From positions 77,675 to 141,674 of the forward strand of contig JACAFF010000003.1 of NCBI GenBank assembly GCA_013388455.1: a DNA stretch of 64,000 nt, read 5' to 3'. Shown in pieces: positions 41,876 to 51,604 of the stretch. Origin of the DNA: Nitrospirota bacterium. Its GTDB lineage: Bacteria; Nitrospirota; Thermodesulfovibrionia; Thermodesulfovibrionales; SM23-35. The notes under the pieces are model-generated. The model searched no databases. It was not told the origin of the DNA and saw only the letters and a list, made by a program, of their open reading frames with translations. The stretch's first letter is position 1; the number at the start of each line of letters is the position of its first letter. A program made the position numbers and the translations under genes.

Positions 41876-42436
41876 TCATCTTATCTGAATAATCCCTTTT
41901 GGTTCGTTGAAAACCTCCCCTATTACACTTGCAGAAGGCGTATTTCGCTCTATGAGCCCATTTAAAAGTTGTATGGACTTTTCCTCAGGGACATATATCA
42001 AGAGACCACCTGAAGTCTGTGCATCAGCCAGAATATCTGCAATAACTGGGTCTAATTCAAGAAAAATATCCAGGTATTGACTGCAGAATTTCTGGTTCAA
42101 GTGGCTACCTTCTGGTATCATTCCCATAGACGCAAATTCTAAGGCATCAGAAATCACAGGAACCTTATCAGAATAAATACGGATACAGACATTACTTGCC
42201 TTTGCCATTTCTATGGCATGACCAGAAGTCCAAAACCTGTGATATCAGTGCATGCATTGACTCCTATCTCGGTCATCACCTCAGCAGCATCTTTATTCAA
42301 TGTAGCCATCAATTCTGTAAGCTCAAGTGTCTGCTTTTCATTTAGTTTTCCACTTTTTAAAGCAGTTGATAAAAACCAGTATTGAAAGGTTTTGTCAGAA
42401 TCAAAAGTATGAATTACATCAAGTCCTCCCTTAATT
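41876..42436 (-). pseudogene. selD: decayed selenide, water dikinase (selD)
   Basis: The last 110 codons (41876-42208) are open and contain the SelD C-terminal mark D-A-Q-T-S-G-G-L-L. Upstream, C-T-D-I-T-G-F-G-L-L continues in another frame and hits a stop. Adding one G near 42223 restores G-F-G-L-L-G-H-A-I-E-M. A second break by one T lies in a T-run near 42380. The N-terminal half with the catalytic Cys/Sec and ATP loop is missing, replaced by the rhodanese gene. Functional SelD must be encoded elsewhere, if at all. Confidence 0.85.
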
Positions 42437-42946
42437 TCATTTCACCTTTTCTACTGGATAATCAGCCTCCATCCATGCCTTAATTCCACCAGGATACCTA
42501 TAAACATTTTTATAACCTAACTTTACAGCCCACATAGCACCGTTATGGCTACGGGTGCATTTTGTAAAACCACAGTAAATTACAATAAGTCTTTTTTTGT
42601 CAGGTCCAAGTAGTTTTTCAAAAGCTGCCTTGGTTTTCTCATCAAGAGTTGTAACTTCAGGTATAGGGAATTCAAACTGAACAGCACCAGGTATATGTTG
42701 TTTCTTATAGCTGTCCTCATAAGGCATGGTATCAACGATGAGCACATTTTTCTTCTGGTCAAGCCAGCTTTTGAGTTCCTCAGTTGATACAAATTTATAG
42801 CCACCTCTTTCTACTTCCTTTGCAAAATTCACAGCTATCTTTTCTGTCTCAATCTCTTTCTCTCCCCATCCAGCAACACATTTGTTCATCAAAGCAAATA
42901 CAAAGAAACTACATACCAATAAACCTAAAAACATTTTTTTATACAT
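42437..42946 (-). CDS. exported rhodanese-domain protein
   Basis: 169 residues with a signal peptide (about 1-24) and a single rhodanese domain (about 55-165). The active-site loop is Y-C-G-F-T-K-C. D-T-M-P-Y-E-D-S-Y-K-K-Q-H-I-P-G-A precedes it, and Y-P-G-G-I-K-A-W closes the fold. Probably periplasmic sulfur-transfer or sensing. It overlaps the DoxX/MauE-like gene by 8 bases, so they form a pair. Confidence 0.87.
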   Translation of the reverse strand: MYKKMFLGLLVCSFFVFALMNKCVAGWGEKEIETEKIAVNFAKEVERGGYKFVSTEELKSWLDQKKNVLIVDTMPYEDSYKKQHIPGAVQFEFPIPEVTTLDEKTKAAFEKLLGPDKKRLIVIYCGFTKCTRSHNGAMWAVKLGYKNVYRYPGGIKAWMEADYPVEKVK

Positions 42947-43490
42947 TTTCCTGTTCCTCCTTTTTTATGAGTTTTAAAGATTTTGTTCTATTAAGTAATC
43001 TGTCTGATATAAATAGATAAATCACCGCAACAATCATCGAAATATCTCTATAAAAGGCATGCCATAGACTTGCATGGCTCTTTAGTTCTTCAGGAGAGAA
43101 ACATCCACAATCAATATCAAGGTTTCTCAATATCCCATACCACAGGACAAAGACAAATATAATTAATAGACCGAAAATTATACTCAGACTGCCTCTAATA
43201 GAAAATATCAAGCCTACTCCAGCTAATACTTCTATGGCTGGCAGACCTATAGCTATAGGAGCTAATAGTACTTCAGGCACTAATTCATATTGAGAGATTG
43301 CCTTTGCAAATGCCTTTGGGTCGACCAACTTAATAAAACCCGCATAGATAAATATCAGGCTTATAGAAAACCTGATTATGTGATAAAAGAATGGTGAGAT
43401 AAGGATTTTTCTTAAATAAGAGAAAAATCTCTTATCTTTAAATAAAGAACTGACTTTTGTGTCAGGAATTTTAACAATTTTTTCATTCAT
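42939..43490 (-). CDS. DoxX/MauE-like redox-associated membrane protein
   Basis: 183 residues with four or five membrane helices (about 40-60, 83-105, 110-130, 150-165). F-I-Y-A-G-F-I-K-L-V-D-P and L-P-A-I-E-V-L-A-G-V-G-L are typical of the MauE/DoxX group, and a D-C-G-C-F-S-P-E motif faces one side. Such proteins are linked to thiol or disulfide chemistry in the envelope. Pairing with a rhodanese suggests sulfur handling. Confidence 0.8.
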   Translation of the reverse strand: MNEKIVKIPDTKVSSLFKDKRFFSYLRKILISPFFYHIIRFSISLIFIYAGFIKLVDPKAFAKAISQYELVPEVLLAPIAIGLPAIEVLAGVGLIFSIRGSLSIIFGLLIIFVFVLWYGILRNLDIDCGCFSPEELKSHASLWHAFYRDISMIVAVIYLFISDRLLNRTKSLKLIKKEEQENV

Positions 43491-43721
43491 TTATTTAAAT
43501 AATAAAAAATAGAAAAACTATAATTCAAATTGATATTATCTATTGTAATAAATAAAATCATAGATTTTTTCTTTCTAAAATTGGACTGGAAAGGTAGCAA
43601 CTGAAGAAATAAAGTAAAAATTTTTATATTATTAAAATATTTAATTAGTGAGGGTTAAATAGGAAATATTTTATTGAGAGTTTACTACTATCTTGGAAAG
43701 CTTAAAAAGGAGGGGTGCTAT

Positions 43722-44063
43722 TCAAACTTCTTTTTTGACACTTTTCAGTATAGCAATCTCTTGCCCGAGCTCTTTTATTTGCCTGCTAAGTTTCGTAATC
43801 TTTACAGAAAAATGCAGGTTTATCAATACTAAAATCATAAGTCCAAAGATAAAGATAGTTGTTGTATGAGCAACAGCACCTACTATATGTGTCAACTTTT
43901 CAAGCAAATCTTCCCACAGGACAAGAATAACGATTCCAATTCCTATAACAATCCATAAAAATGAATACTCTTCATCGAGTTTTCTTCTTCTGACCATTTC
44001 GATAATAACTACAAAAATACTTATCCCTATAATTAAAGCAAATATTTTTTGATGCAATGTCAT
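43722..44063 (-). CDS. DUF2304 membrane protein
   Basis: 113 residues with three hydrophobic helices (about 7-24, 33-52, 70-90) and a coiled-coil-like charged tail. The R-R-R-K-L-D-E-E-Y-S-F-L-W motif between helices 1 and 2 is typical of DUF2304, commonly encoded beside dolichyl-phosphate-mannose-synthase-like glycosyltransferases, as here. It lies 6 bases after that gene and is probably its membrane partner. About 230 AT-rich bases without a gene follow it. Confidence 0.83.
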   Translation of the reverse strand: MTLHQKIFALIIGISIFVVIIEMVRRRKLDEEYSFLWIVIGIGIVILVLWEDLLEKLTHIVGAVAHTTTIFIFGLMILVLINLHFSVKITKLSRQIKELGQEIAILKSVKKEV

Positions 44064-44069
44064 CTCTTA

Positions 44070-44786
44070 TTATCCCCTTTTTTTTCTTAACAAATTTAAA
44101 AAAATTGAAAATAACATTTTATATACATAATAAAAAGGTTTCAATCCGCTATGCATGGAGCGTTTCCCTGACATTCTTTCCATCCTTACAGGAATCTCCC
44201 TGAATCTCATTCCATTCCTGTGAAGCATTACGATAACATCTGCGTCAGGATAGTCTGATGGATATGCATCGCTTGTATAAAGCTCCATTACTTTTCTGTT
44301 CAGCGCTTGGAAACCTGATGTCGGATCAGTAACCTTCTTTTGTGTAACTATGCATACTATGCGGGCAAAAAAGAAAGCCCCAACTCGTTTTATGATCGAA
44401 GGCATGTAATCACCTTCATTTAAATATCTCGACCCTATAACTAAATCAACTTCATTATTAAGAACTGGTTTTATAAGGGATTTTATAAATGAAGGATCGT
44501 GCTGACCATCTGCATCAATCTGAACTGCATATTGATATCCTTTTTTTAGAGCATATTTAAATCCAGTCTGGAGGGCGGCGCCATATCCGAGATTAAATGG
44601 AAGCTCAATGACCTCTGCGCCTGCTTCCTTCGCTTCCTGAACTGTGTTATCTGTACAGCCGTCACTTACGACAATAATATCTGCATCACTGAATTTCCTT
44701 ATCTTAGCAATTGTTGAAGCAATCCTCCCAGCTTCATTATAGGCGGGAATTATGATTGAAAGGTTATTTTTTGATTCAATGCTCAT
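44070..44786 (-). CDS. family 2 glycosyltransferase, dolichyl-phosphate mannose synthase-like
   Basis: GT-A enzyme of 238 residues: L-S-I-I-I-P-A-Y-N-E-A, V-V-S-D-G-C-T-D-N-T, Q-I-D-A-D-G-Q-H-D-P (metal-binding DxD) and G-S-R-Y-L-N-E-G-D. No C-terminal helices, consistent with reliance on the neighbouring DUF2304 protein. It overlaps the next upstream gene by 4 bases (ATGA). It likely charges a polyprenyl-phosphate with a sugar for surface glycan assembly. Confidence 0.87.
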   Translation of the reverse strand: MSIESKNNLSIIIPAYNEAGRIASTIAKIRKFSDADIIVVSDGCTDNTVQEAKEAGAEVIELPFNLGYGAALQTGFKYALKKGYQYAVQIDADGQHDPSFIKSLIKPVLNNEVDLVIGSRYLNEGDYMPSIIKRVGAFFFARIVCIVTQKKVTDPTSGFQALNRKVMELYTSDAYPSDYPDADVIVMLHRNGMRFREIPVRMERMSGKRSMHSGLKPFYYVYKMLFSIFLNLLRKKRG

Positions 44787-45982
44787 AGATTTTTATAAAG
44801 ATTAATATACTCTTCTACTACTCTTTCGATCGAAAATTTTTCAACTATTATCTTAACTGCTTCAGCTTTTATTTTATCTCTTAAATCATCATCTTTTAAT
44901 AATTTCCTGATTGCATTAGCTAAATCAGATATATTGCCTGGTTCAAAAAGGATTCCTGATTTGCCATCCTCAATAACATCTACAACTCCACCTATTTTTG
45001 ATGCTATAACAGGAATTCCACAGGCCATTGCTTCTAAAAGAGAATTAGGAAGTCCTTCTTGCAGTGATGGTAAAACAAAAATATCAGCGCTATGAAGATA
45101 ATCAACAACATTTTCAACCCATCCTTTAAATGTAATTTTATTCGAAATATTTAAATTATGTGCAATCTTTTGAAGATAAATTTTTTCCGAACCATCCCCA
45201 AGAATAATCAGGTGAACATCTGAAAATTCCCTTTGAATAATATTCAATGCTTCCAACAGAATATGCACTCCCTTGCGTTTTTCAAGAGCACCTGAAAAAA
45301 CAATAGTCTTATTAAGATTTTTCTTTGCAAAAATAGGATGAAAAAGCTTAAGATCAACAAAATTTGGAATTCGATAGATTCTCTCCTTTTCATACCCTTC
45401 ATAAATTAATCCATCTTTGATCTCATTACTGATAGCAATAAAGCAATCAACCTTTTTCAAGAGAGAAATAATAAATTTGCTTAAAAACCCATATCTTCCT
45501 TTGAAAGACCCTGCCTCGATCCCCAATTTTGCAGAAGAGACTTTTGCAATAACCTTCTTTTTAAAAATTTTCAAAAAAAAGATTGTAGTTATAAGCGGGA
45601 TACTCGCTCCATGAAAATGAACTATATTATAATCTTTCTTTCTTTTAATTAACGTATAAAGTAGATTAATTGAAAAAGTTACTGAAGTTAGAACATTTAG
45701 AAAATTTATTGTTTCTATTCTATGTTCAAATGGTCTGGCTGCCCATATTCTTATACACTTAACCTCTGAAAAAAAATATGGTACATGTTTTAATTTTCTT
45801 GTAATTACGAAAATATTTAAACCTCTCTTATGTAATTCTGTTGTGAGAGTAACAGCCTGTTTTCCTATACCTCCCAATCCAGAATGATATACAGGACACA
45901 CAACACAAATTTTTAATTTCTCGCTGTCTATAATTTCCTCGCTACCATCAAACAGTGAAGACTGATTAACCAAATATGACAA
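44783..45982 (-). CDS. GT4-family glycosyltransferase
   Basis: GT-B enzyme with V-V-C-P-V-Y-H-S-G-L-G-G-I-G near the N-terminus, V-F-S-G-A-L-E-K-R-K-G (about 235), and the donor-binding segment P-S-L-Q-E-G-L-P-N-S-L-L-E-A-M-A-C-G-I-P-V. The E-x7-E motif is intact. The reading starts inside the end of the methyltransferase gene (55-base overlap), so the true start is probably some codons later. Acceptor and sugar unknown. Confidence 0.86.
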   Translation of the reverse strand: MSYLVNQSSLFDGSEEIIDSEKLKICVVCPVYHSGLGGIGKQAVTLTTELHKRGLNIFVITRKLKHVPYFFSEVKCIRIWAARPFEHRIETINFLNVLTSVTFSINLLYTLIKRKKDYNIVHFHGASIPLITTIFFLKIFKKKVIAKVSSAKLGIEAGSFKGRYGFLSKFIISLLKKVDCFIAISNEIKDGLIYEGYEKERIYRIPNFVDLKLFHPIFAKKNLNKTIVFSGALEKRKGVHILLEALNIIQREFSDVHLIILGDGSEKIYLQKIAHNLNISNKITFKGWVENVVDYLHSADIFVLPSLQEGLPNSLLEAMACGIPVIASKIGGVVDVIEDGKSGILFEPGNISDLANAIRKLLKDDDLRDKIKAEAVKIIVEKFSIERVVEEYINLYKNL

Positions 45983-46599
45983 GGTAGATTCTTTCTTGAA
46001 ATAATTTCAAACCCATTTAGAACTAAAAATTTATGCATTTCTTTAGGGGTCCATTGTTTGACATGACCTGAGTCATAAAAAGCCTCTTTTAACTTGAAAG
46101 TTATAATTCGTGAGTATTTAAAAATAATATCATGGGGGAAAAGTATTATAAAAAAGGCATTTTTTTTCAGGATTCTTTTTATCTCTGATATTGCTTTATC
46201 AGGATGGTCAAGATGCTCTATGACTTCAATGAGAAGAACACAATCGACAGATAGATCATTAAAAGGCAAGGAATATACACTACCGTGATAAACTTTTAAA
46301 TTATGAGCTTTACAAATCTCTATGTTTTCTTTAGAAGGGTCTATTCCAATAATCTCCTTTTCAGGAAACATCTGCAAAATCTTCTCAATCAAAATTCCTT
46401 CTCCGCAACCAATATCAATAATTCTCTTATTAACTTCTGTACATTTACTATCTACTAAATATTTAATAATTTTCCTATCTCTGTAATCCCAATACCATCG
46501 GCCTATACCACCTTTCTGATACTGTTCTCTTTGATAAATCATTCCTTCTTTGGGTAAATTCACATCAACAGGCATAATAATCTTTTCCTTAGTTATCAA
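45928..46599 (-). CDS. SAM-dependent methyltransferase
   Basis: Class I methyltransferase of 223 residues. Motif I is I-I-D-I-G-C-G-E-G (about 71-79), the acidic post-I strand follows (I-G-I-D-P-S), and motif IV-like D-C-V-L-L-I-E-V-I-E-H-L is at about 124-135. The N-terminal W-Y-W-D-Y-R-D segment is common in glycan-locus methyltransferases. It probably methylates a sugar or lipid-linked glycan. Confidence 0.83.
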   Translation of the reverse strand: MITKEKIIMPVDVNLPKEGMIYQREQYQKGGIGRWYWDYRDRKIIKYLVDSKCTEVNKRIIDIGCGEGILIEKILQMFPEKEIIGIDPSKENIEICKAHNLKVYHGSVYSLPFNDLSVDCVLLIEVIEHLDHPDKAISEIKRILKKNAFFIILFPHDIIFKYSRIITFKLKEAFYDSGHVKQWTPKEMHKFLVLNGFEIISRKNLPCHIWLISLHCLMVARKL

Positions 46600-46608
46600 A
46601 ATAAAAAA

Positions 46609-48495
46609 CTATATATCTATAAACATCCTGTGCCAGAGTTCTAGCATTAATAGATTCCATATATGGTTGTGCCAATTCCATTTATTAGACATATGTTCAT
46701 CAAGTATTCTTTTTATAGTTTCTTTTTTAAAATAACCTCTCGAGATAGCTTTTTCGCTCAATATAATATCATAAGCCATATCTCTTAATTCGTTTCTAAA
46801 CCAATGGTCTATTGGAACACCAAAACCCATTTTCTCCCTATAAAGCAACTCATCTGGCAAAATTCCTTTGAGCGTCTCTTTTAGAATATACTTTGTTATA
46901 CTACCATTAAGTTTTAAATCTGATGGAATTCTTGCTACAAACTCCATGAACTCATGATCAAGGAATGGAGATCGAGCCTCAAGCGAATTTGCCATAGAGG
47001 CAATATCAACTTTTACAAGTAAATCATCAGGTAAATACATCATCACATCAGCATAAAGAGTCTTATCAAGAAAACTGTTAGCTTCAGCTTCTCTATATTT
47101 ATTAAAAATGAGATCAAAAGAATCCGTTGATGAAACCTGTCTGAAAAAATCATCTGTATATAGCTCCTTTTTCATATCTGAAGTAAAATGACATAACCAG
47201 TGTGCATTTCTCATCTCAGGAGATTTGATATACTCGCCAAGAAACCTTTTCAACCTCCAGAAAAAATTATTCGGCGTTTTTCCATGTGGCATTAAAGAAA
47301 TAACTGGCAAAATTAATTTAGCAATAGATGAAGGCAAAATTTTGTGCATCCATATAGAAATCTGATTTGCTACATATCTTCCATACCCTGCAAAGTTTTC
47401 GTCACCTCCGTCACCATTCAGAATTACAGTCACATGTTCCCTCGCTAGTTTGGAGACATAATAAGTCGGGATAGCTGAAGAATCTGCAAATGGTTCGTTA
47501 TAATGCCATATCAATTTATCAATAATATCAAGAGCTTTTGGTTCTATAATAAACTCTGTATGCTCTGTTCTGAATTTTTTTGCAATTACTTGTGCATATT
47601 TGAGCTCGTTGTATGTATCTTCTTTAAACCCGATAGAAAATGTCTTCACCGGTTTATTCATCACTTCTGACATCATGGCAACTACTGCACTGGAATCAAT
47701 TCCTCCACTTAAAAATGCACCAAGCGGCACATCGCTGATAAGCCTGATCCTTACGGCTTCCTTCAGCCTTTCGAGGATTTCTTTTTTTAATTCATTCACA
47801 GGCATTGTATGTTTCGGTAGATAAGATATTTTCCAGTATCTCTTTATAGTAACTTTTCCATTCTTGTATATGAGGTAATGCGAAGGCGGCAATTTCTTTA
47901 TATTTTTAAATGCAGTCCAGGGAGATGGCACATCCTGATAGGTCAGATAATGGTGTATCGCAGTAAAATCAGGAATCTTTTCGAATGTCTTGTCCTGAAG
48001 AATCGATTTTATTTCAGAGGCAAAGCAAAAGGTATCTGAAGAATGCAAATAATACAATGGTTTTTTACCGATCCTATCTCTAGCAAGAAAAAGAGACTGA
48101 ACTTTTTCATCCCATATCGCGAAGGCAAACATTCCCCTTAAATATCTTAAACATTCTGTACCATAATCTTCATAAAGATGTAGAATCGTTTCTGTATCAC
48201 TCCTAGACCTGAAAAGATGTCCTCTCCCGATTAAATCCTTTCTCAATTCAAGAAAGTTATAAATTTCTCCGTTAAAAACAATCCATATAGTCTCGTCCTC
48301 ATTTGACATAGGTTGGTGGGCAAACGGTGAAAGATCTATTATTGAAAGTCTCCTGTGACCTAGACCAATATTATTTTTAATATAAATACCCTCATCATCT
48401 GGCCCGCGATGCGAAAGAGATGAGGTCATTTTCTTAAGGATGATTTCATCAATAGGTTCATTATTAAAATTTATTTTTCCGCAAATACCGCACAT
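46609..48495 (-). CDS. asnB: asparagine synthetase (glutamine-hydrolysing)
   Basis: 628 residues. The glutaminase domain begins M-C-G-I-C-G, with C2 as nucleophile, and the synthetase domain has the ATP-binding S-G-G-I-D-S-S-A-V motif (about 263-271). Enzymes of this type in surface polysaccharide loci often amidate uronic acids or peptides rather than make free asparagine; both remain possible. It abuts the next methyltransferase gene (1-base overlap). Confidence 0.9.
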   Translation of the reverse strand: MCGICGKINFNNEPIDEIILKKMTSSLSHRGPDDEGIYIKNNIGLGHRRLSIIDLSPFAHQPMSNEDETIWIVFNGEIYNFLELRKDLIGRGHLFRSRSDTETILHLYEDYGTECLRYLRGMFAFAIWDEKVQSLFLARDRIGKKPLYYLHSSDTFCFASEIKSILQDKTFEKIPDFTAIHHYLTYQDVPSPWTAFKNIKKLPPSHYLIYKNGKVTIKRYWKISYLPKHTMPVNELKKEILERLKEAVRIRLISDVPLGAFLSGGIDSSAVVAMMSEVMNKPVKTFSIGFKEDTYNELKYAQVIAKKFRTEHTEFIIEPKALDIIDKLIWHYNEPFADSSAIPTYYVSKLAREHVTVILNGDGGDENFAGYGRYVANQISIWMHKILPSSIAKLILPVISLMPHGKTPNNFFWRLKRFLGEYIKSPEMRNAHWLCHFTSDMKKELYTDDFFRQVSSTDSFDLIFNKYREAEANSFLDKTLYADVMMYLPDDLLVKVDIASMANSLEARSPFLDHEFMEFVARIPSDLKLNGSITKYILKETLKGILPDELLYREKMGFGVPIDHWFRNELRDMAYDIILSEKAISRGYFKKETIKRILDEHMSNKWNWHNHIWNLLMLELWHRMFIDI

Positions 48496-49385
48496 TATTC
48501 TTTAATGGCAATTATTCTAATTGACATTCCTATTTTTAAAAAATTAGATAATCTACATAAAATTCTATATGGCACAAACAAAATATTTTTTAAAAATATA
48601 TTTGATAACGCTCTCCTATTAAAAAAAATCTGAAGCATTGACTGATTGAATCCAGAATAAATAGATATTGGGGAAAAACCTGCTGACTGGACGATCTTTT
48701 TTAGTGTCATAGAAGTAAAATAATAAAGATGTGCTGTTGGATCAAATGTATGTGATCTGTCCCTTGTGTTCAAAAATCTATTGCTCAAGCAATAGATATT
48801 ACTTAGATTAGGCACTTCAATAAAAATCATGCCCTTTTTTTTCAATATCTTGTTTGATCTCTTTAAGGCTCCCAAAGGGTCGGGGACATGCTCAAGAGTC
48901 TGGATAATGGTTATAAGATCAAATGATTCGGGTGTAAAGGTCGCTTCCTGCAAATGTCCCTGGATTATATTCAATCCGTATGTTTCTTTTGCATATGTAA
49001 CAGATTGCACATTTGGTTCAAGTCCGGTCACATGGAATCCCTTTGATTTTGCAGTCTTCAGAAAGGTTCCGATACCACATCCGATATCCAGTAATCTCAT
49101 ACCGGGCTCAAATTTTAAATACTGCAATACTTCTTTAATAAGATAACAAAAAATAATTTTATCTGTTTCTTCTTTTTCTTTAAAATAAAATACCGTATTT
49201 TCATTATCCCTGTATTGATCGATAAGATCCTTATGGCTTATTTCATTCGATACACAAACTAAACCACATACCCGGCATCTAATAAGATCATACCAATCGT
49301 CAGAGTATAGGGATTTAACTCTCTTGTAAAGTCTAAAAGATATACTGCCACAAAGGTTACAAATCTTTTTGTTTTTTAACAGCAT
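48495..49385 (-). CDS. SAM-dependent methyltransferase with N-terminal zinc-binding cysteines
   Basis: 296 residues. Two CXXC pairs (C-N-L-C at about 10 and C-R-V-C at about 37) form a probable zinc knuckle. The SAM-binding D-I-G-C-G-I-G-T-F follows at about 98-106, and T-I-I-Q-T-L-E-H-V-P-D-P at about 160-171. The C-terminal hydrophobic helices could associate with the membrane. Typical glycan-locus enzyme. Confidence 0.83.
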   Translation of the reverse strand: MLLKNKKICNLCGSISFRLYKRVKSLYSDDWYDLIRCRVCGLVCVSNEISHKDLIDQYRDNENTVFYFKEKEETDKIIFCYLIKEVLQYLKFEPGMRLLDIGCGIGTFLKTAKSKGFHVTGLEPNVQSVTYAKETYGLNIIQGHLQEATFTPESFDLITIIQTLEHVPDPLGALKRSNKILKKKGMIFIEVPNLSNIYCLSNRFLNTRDRSHTFDPTAHLYYFTSMTLKKIVQSAGFSPISIYSGFNQSMLQIFFNRRALSNIFLKNILFVPYRILCRLSNFLKIGMSIRIIAIKE

Positions 49386-49484
49386 TGCATTCTAATAAAA
49401 CTGACTTAAATACTTTTTAAAAAGGTTTTTATCAAAAAATTCGCTTTTCCGATATGGCCTGTGTTGGCTTTAGAAAAAGTGAGT

Positions 49485-50417
49485 TTAACTCTTGAATCCC
49501 TTCATGCAAACCGGATAATCGAAAAGCTCTATATCTTTAAAACCACTTTCCTTAAACCATCTATAAACTTCAGGATATGTATGCTTCCACTGATATTTGG
49601 GTGTATACCAATCAAATGTATCAAGCCATCTCCATTTCCACTTTGGCCAGTTAGCAGTGGGGAAGGCGAATTGAAGCGCTGGTCCTAAAAAAGGGATTTT
49701 ATGGATGTAGTAAAGGGGAATAGCAATAGCGGAAATAATATACATTAAACGTAAAGGCAATCGGACAGTTATCTTTCTCCATAAATCACTGTATCTATGA
49801 TAAACCCCTTTTTCATATATAAAAACAGCAAAAGCACCACCCTTCTTTAATAAAGGGACAAGACTCTCAAAAGCTTTTTTAGTATCTGGAGTATGGTGTA
49901 AGACACCAATAGAATACATATGGTCAAAAGATTCCCTCTTAAAAGGCGGTTTGAAAATATCTGCCTGCACAATATGGACATTCTTTCTTTGTCCTATATT
50001 TTTTTGGGCAGCATCAACAGCATAACTTAAATCAAAGCCAATAACTTCCCCTTCCCACCGTGATACAATATCAGCAAATCTTCCTGCTCCGATACCAGCA
50101 TCAAGAAATACTTTTCCCACAACATCTTCTTTCATGAATCCGGTTTTATAAATAAATGTTTCTTCTGATTCGCGTGTATTGTTTAATATATCCATCTGCA
50201 CATCATGAAAAACATTCCATTCAAAACTAAAGCTATCGGTATAACTATCCAGCTTGACAAATCTTGGTATAAAGTCTTTTACAGGAAATATCTTGTGACA
50301 TTTCTGGCAAGATAAAGTTCCTTTCTTTATTTCGGAGTTTTCAATTATCTCTATCTTTAAATTCAATGTGTTTTGGCATTCAGGACAAGCAAGAAATTCG
50401 AGTAATCTCTCCTTCAA
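49485..50417 (-). CDS. SAM-dependent methyltransferase with Trm112-like zinc ribbon
   Basis: 310 residues. The N-terminal Trm112-like ribbon has CPEC (about 11-14) and CQKC (about 37-40). The methyltransferase core carries D-A-G-I-G-A-G-R-F (about 106-114) and S-I-G-V-L-H-H-T-P-D. The C-terminal part is rich in Trp and Tyr (W-K-W-R-W-L-D-T-F-D-W-Y), seen in surface-glycan enzymes. The stop region overlaps nothing; the start overlaps the next upstream GT4 gene by 4 bases. Confidence 0.83.
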   Translation of the reverse strand: MKERLLEFLACPECQNTLNLKIEIIENSEIKKGTLSCQKCHKIFPVKDFIPRFVKLDSYTDSFSFEWNVFHDVQMDILNNTRESEETFIYKTGFMKEDVVGKVFLDAGIGAGRFADIVSRWEGEVIGFDLSYAVDAAQKNIGQRKNVHIVQADIFKPPFKRESFDHMYSIGVLHHTPDTKKAFESLVPLLKKGGAFAVFIYEKGVYHRYSDLWRKITVRLPLRLMYIISAIAIPLYYIHKIPFLGPALQFAFPTANWPKWKWRWLDTFDWYTPKYQWKHTYPEVYRWFKESGFKDIELFDYPVCMKGFKS

Positions 50418-51604
50418 AATTTCCTCCAGTTAACAAGTTTTTCAAAGATTTCTCTGTATTTTTCAGCGATATGCTCTATCGAGAATTGTTGCAATATTTT
50501 CTTTCGAGCATTTTGACCAATTTTTTGAGCAAAAGTTTCATTCAATATTAATTTTATTATTTTTTCTTGCAAGCCTTTTTTATCTTCAACCTCCAGCAAA
50601 ATTCCGTCAATTCCATCTTCAATTATTTCCGGATTAGAGCTTACATTTGTCGATATCACTGGAAGTCCTGTTGCCATAGCTTCAAGTATAACATTAGACA
50701 TACCTTCTGAAAGAGTTGGTAGAACAAGCATATCCGAAGCTCTGAGATATTCATCCACATTATTAACTGTGCCTATATAAGAAATATTATCATCCAAATA
50801 CGATAATACTTTTTCTTTTTCAGGACCATCGCCTATTATAATAAGATATGCTGATTTACAGACATCATGGACATTTTTGAATATGTTAATTAACATATCT
50901 ACTCTTTTTTGAGGATCAAGTCTTCCTACAAATAAAATTATTTTCTTATCAGGTAGCGATAATTTAGTTCTTAGGTGTTTCTTTTCCTCAATTCCTTTAA
51001 CAGGATAAAATATCCCTGTATCTACTCCGTTAGGGATATGTACTATTTTGTTTTTTTCAAATCCTGCTTTGATAAGTTCTTGCTCAATTTCATTACTAAG
51101 ACTCACATATGTATCTGCCCATCGAACAAATCTCTTTGTGAGCCAACCAAAAGGCAGCTTTTCAAACATTGCAACATCACCGCAATACCCTCCGCAAGCA
51201 ATCTTTACAATAACAGGTTTATGAAACAGCTTTCCCGCAAGACAAGCAATAGCGCCGTAACTATATAATTGCACACCATAGATCACATCAAAGGATCTTC
51301 TTATATTTAACATTAGAAAAAGAGCAGCTATATAAAAAATGATTGAAGCTATGTATCTTGATTTCTTAAGGGGTATTCTGTATATAGTCACCTTATCCTT
51401 TACTTCCGTGTGCCAGGGCACCTTGTGAAGAATACTTTTCTCTGCGAAATAACTTGTTATTATTGTAACCTTCATTCCCTTCTCTGCAAGTTCTCTTGCA
51501 AGTCTCCATGCCTGTTTTTCCATACCTCCAGGTGTATCAATGTCCCAGACAATAAAACATACACCTAAATTGTTATTACTAAGTCTACATCTCATTCTTT
51601 TCAA
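50414..51604 (-). CDS. GT4-family glycosyltransferase
   Basis: GT-B enzyme of 396 residues with D-T-P-G-G-M-E-K-Q near the N-terminus, I-L-F-V-G-R-L-D-P-Q-K-R (about 235-246) and S-E-G-M-S-N-V-I-L-E-A-M-A-T-G-L-P-V (donor site with E-x7-E). It overlaps both neighbouring methyltransferase genes by 4 bases, so the three are translationally coupled. Confidence 0.87.
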   Translation of the reverse strand: MKRMRCRLSNNNLGVCFIVWDIDTPGGMEKQAWRLARELAEKGMKVTIITSYFAEKSILHKVPWHTEVKDKVTIYRIPLKKSRYIASIIFYIAALFLMLNIRRSFDVIYGVQLYSYGAIACLAGKLFHKPVIVKIACGGYCGDVAMFEKLPFGWLTKRFVRWADTYVSLSNEIEQELIKAGFEKNKIVHIPNGVDTGIFYPVKGIEEKKHLRTKLSLPDKKIILFVGRLDPQKRVDMLINIFKNVHDVCKSAYLIIIGDGPEKEKVLSYLDDNISYIGTVNNVDEYLRASDMLVLPTLSEGMSNVILEAMATGLPVISTNVSSNPEIIEDGIDGILLEVEDKKGLQEKIIKLILNETFAQKIGQNARKKILQQFSIEHIAEKYREIFEKLVNWRKF

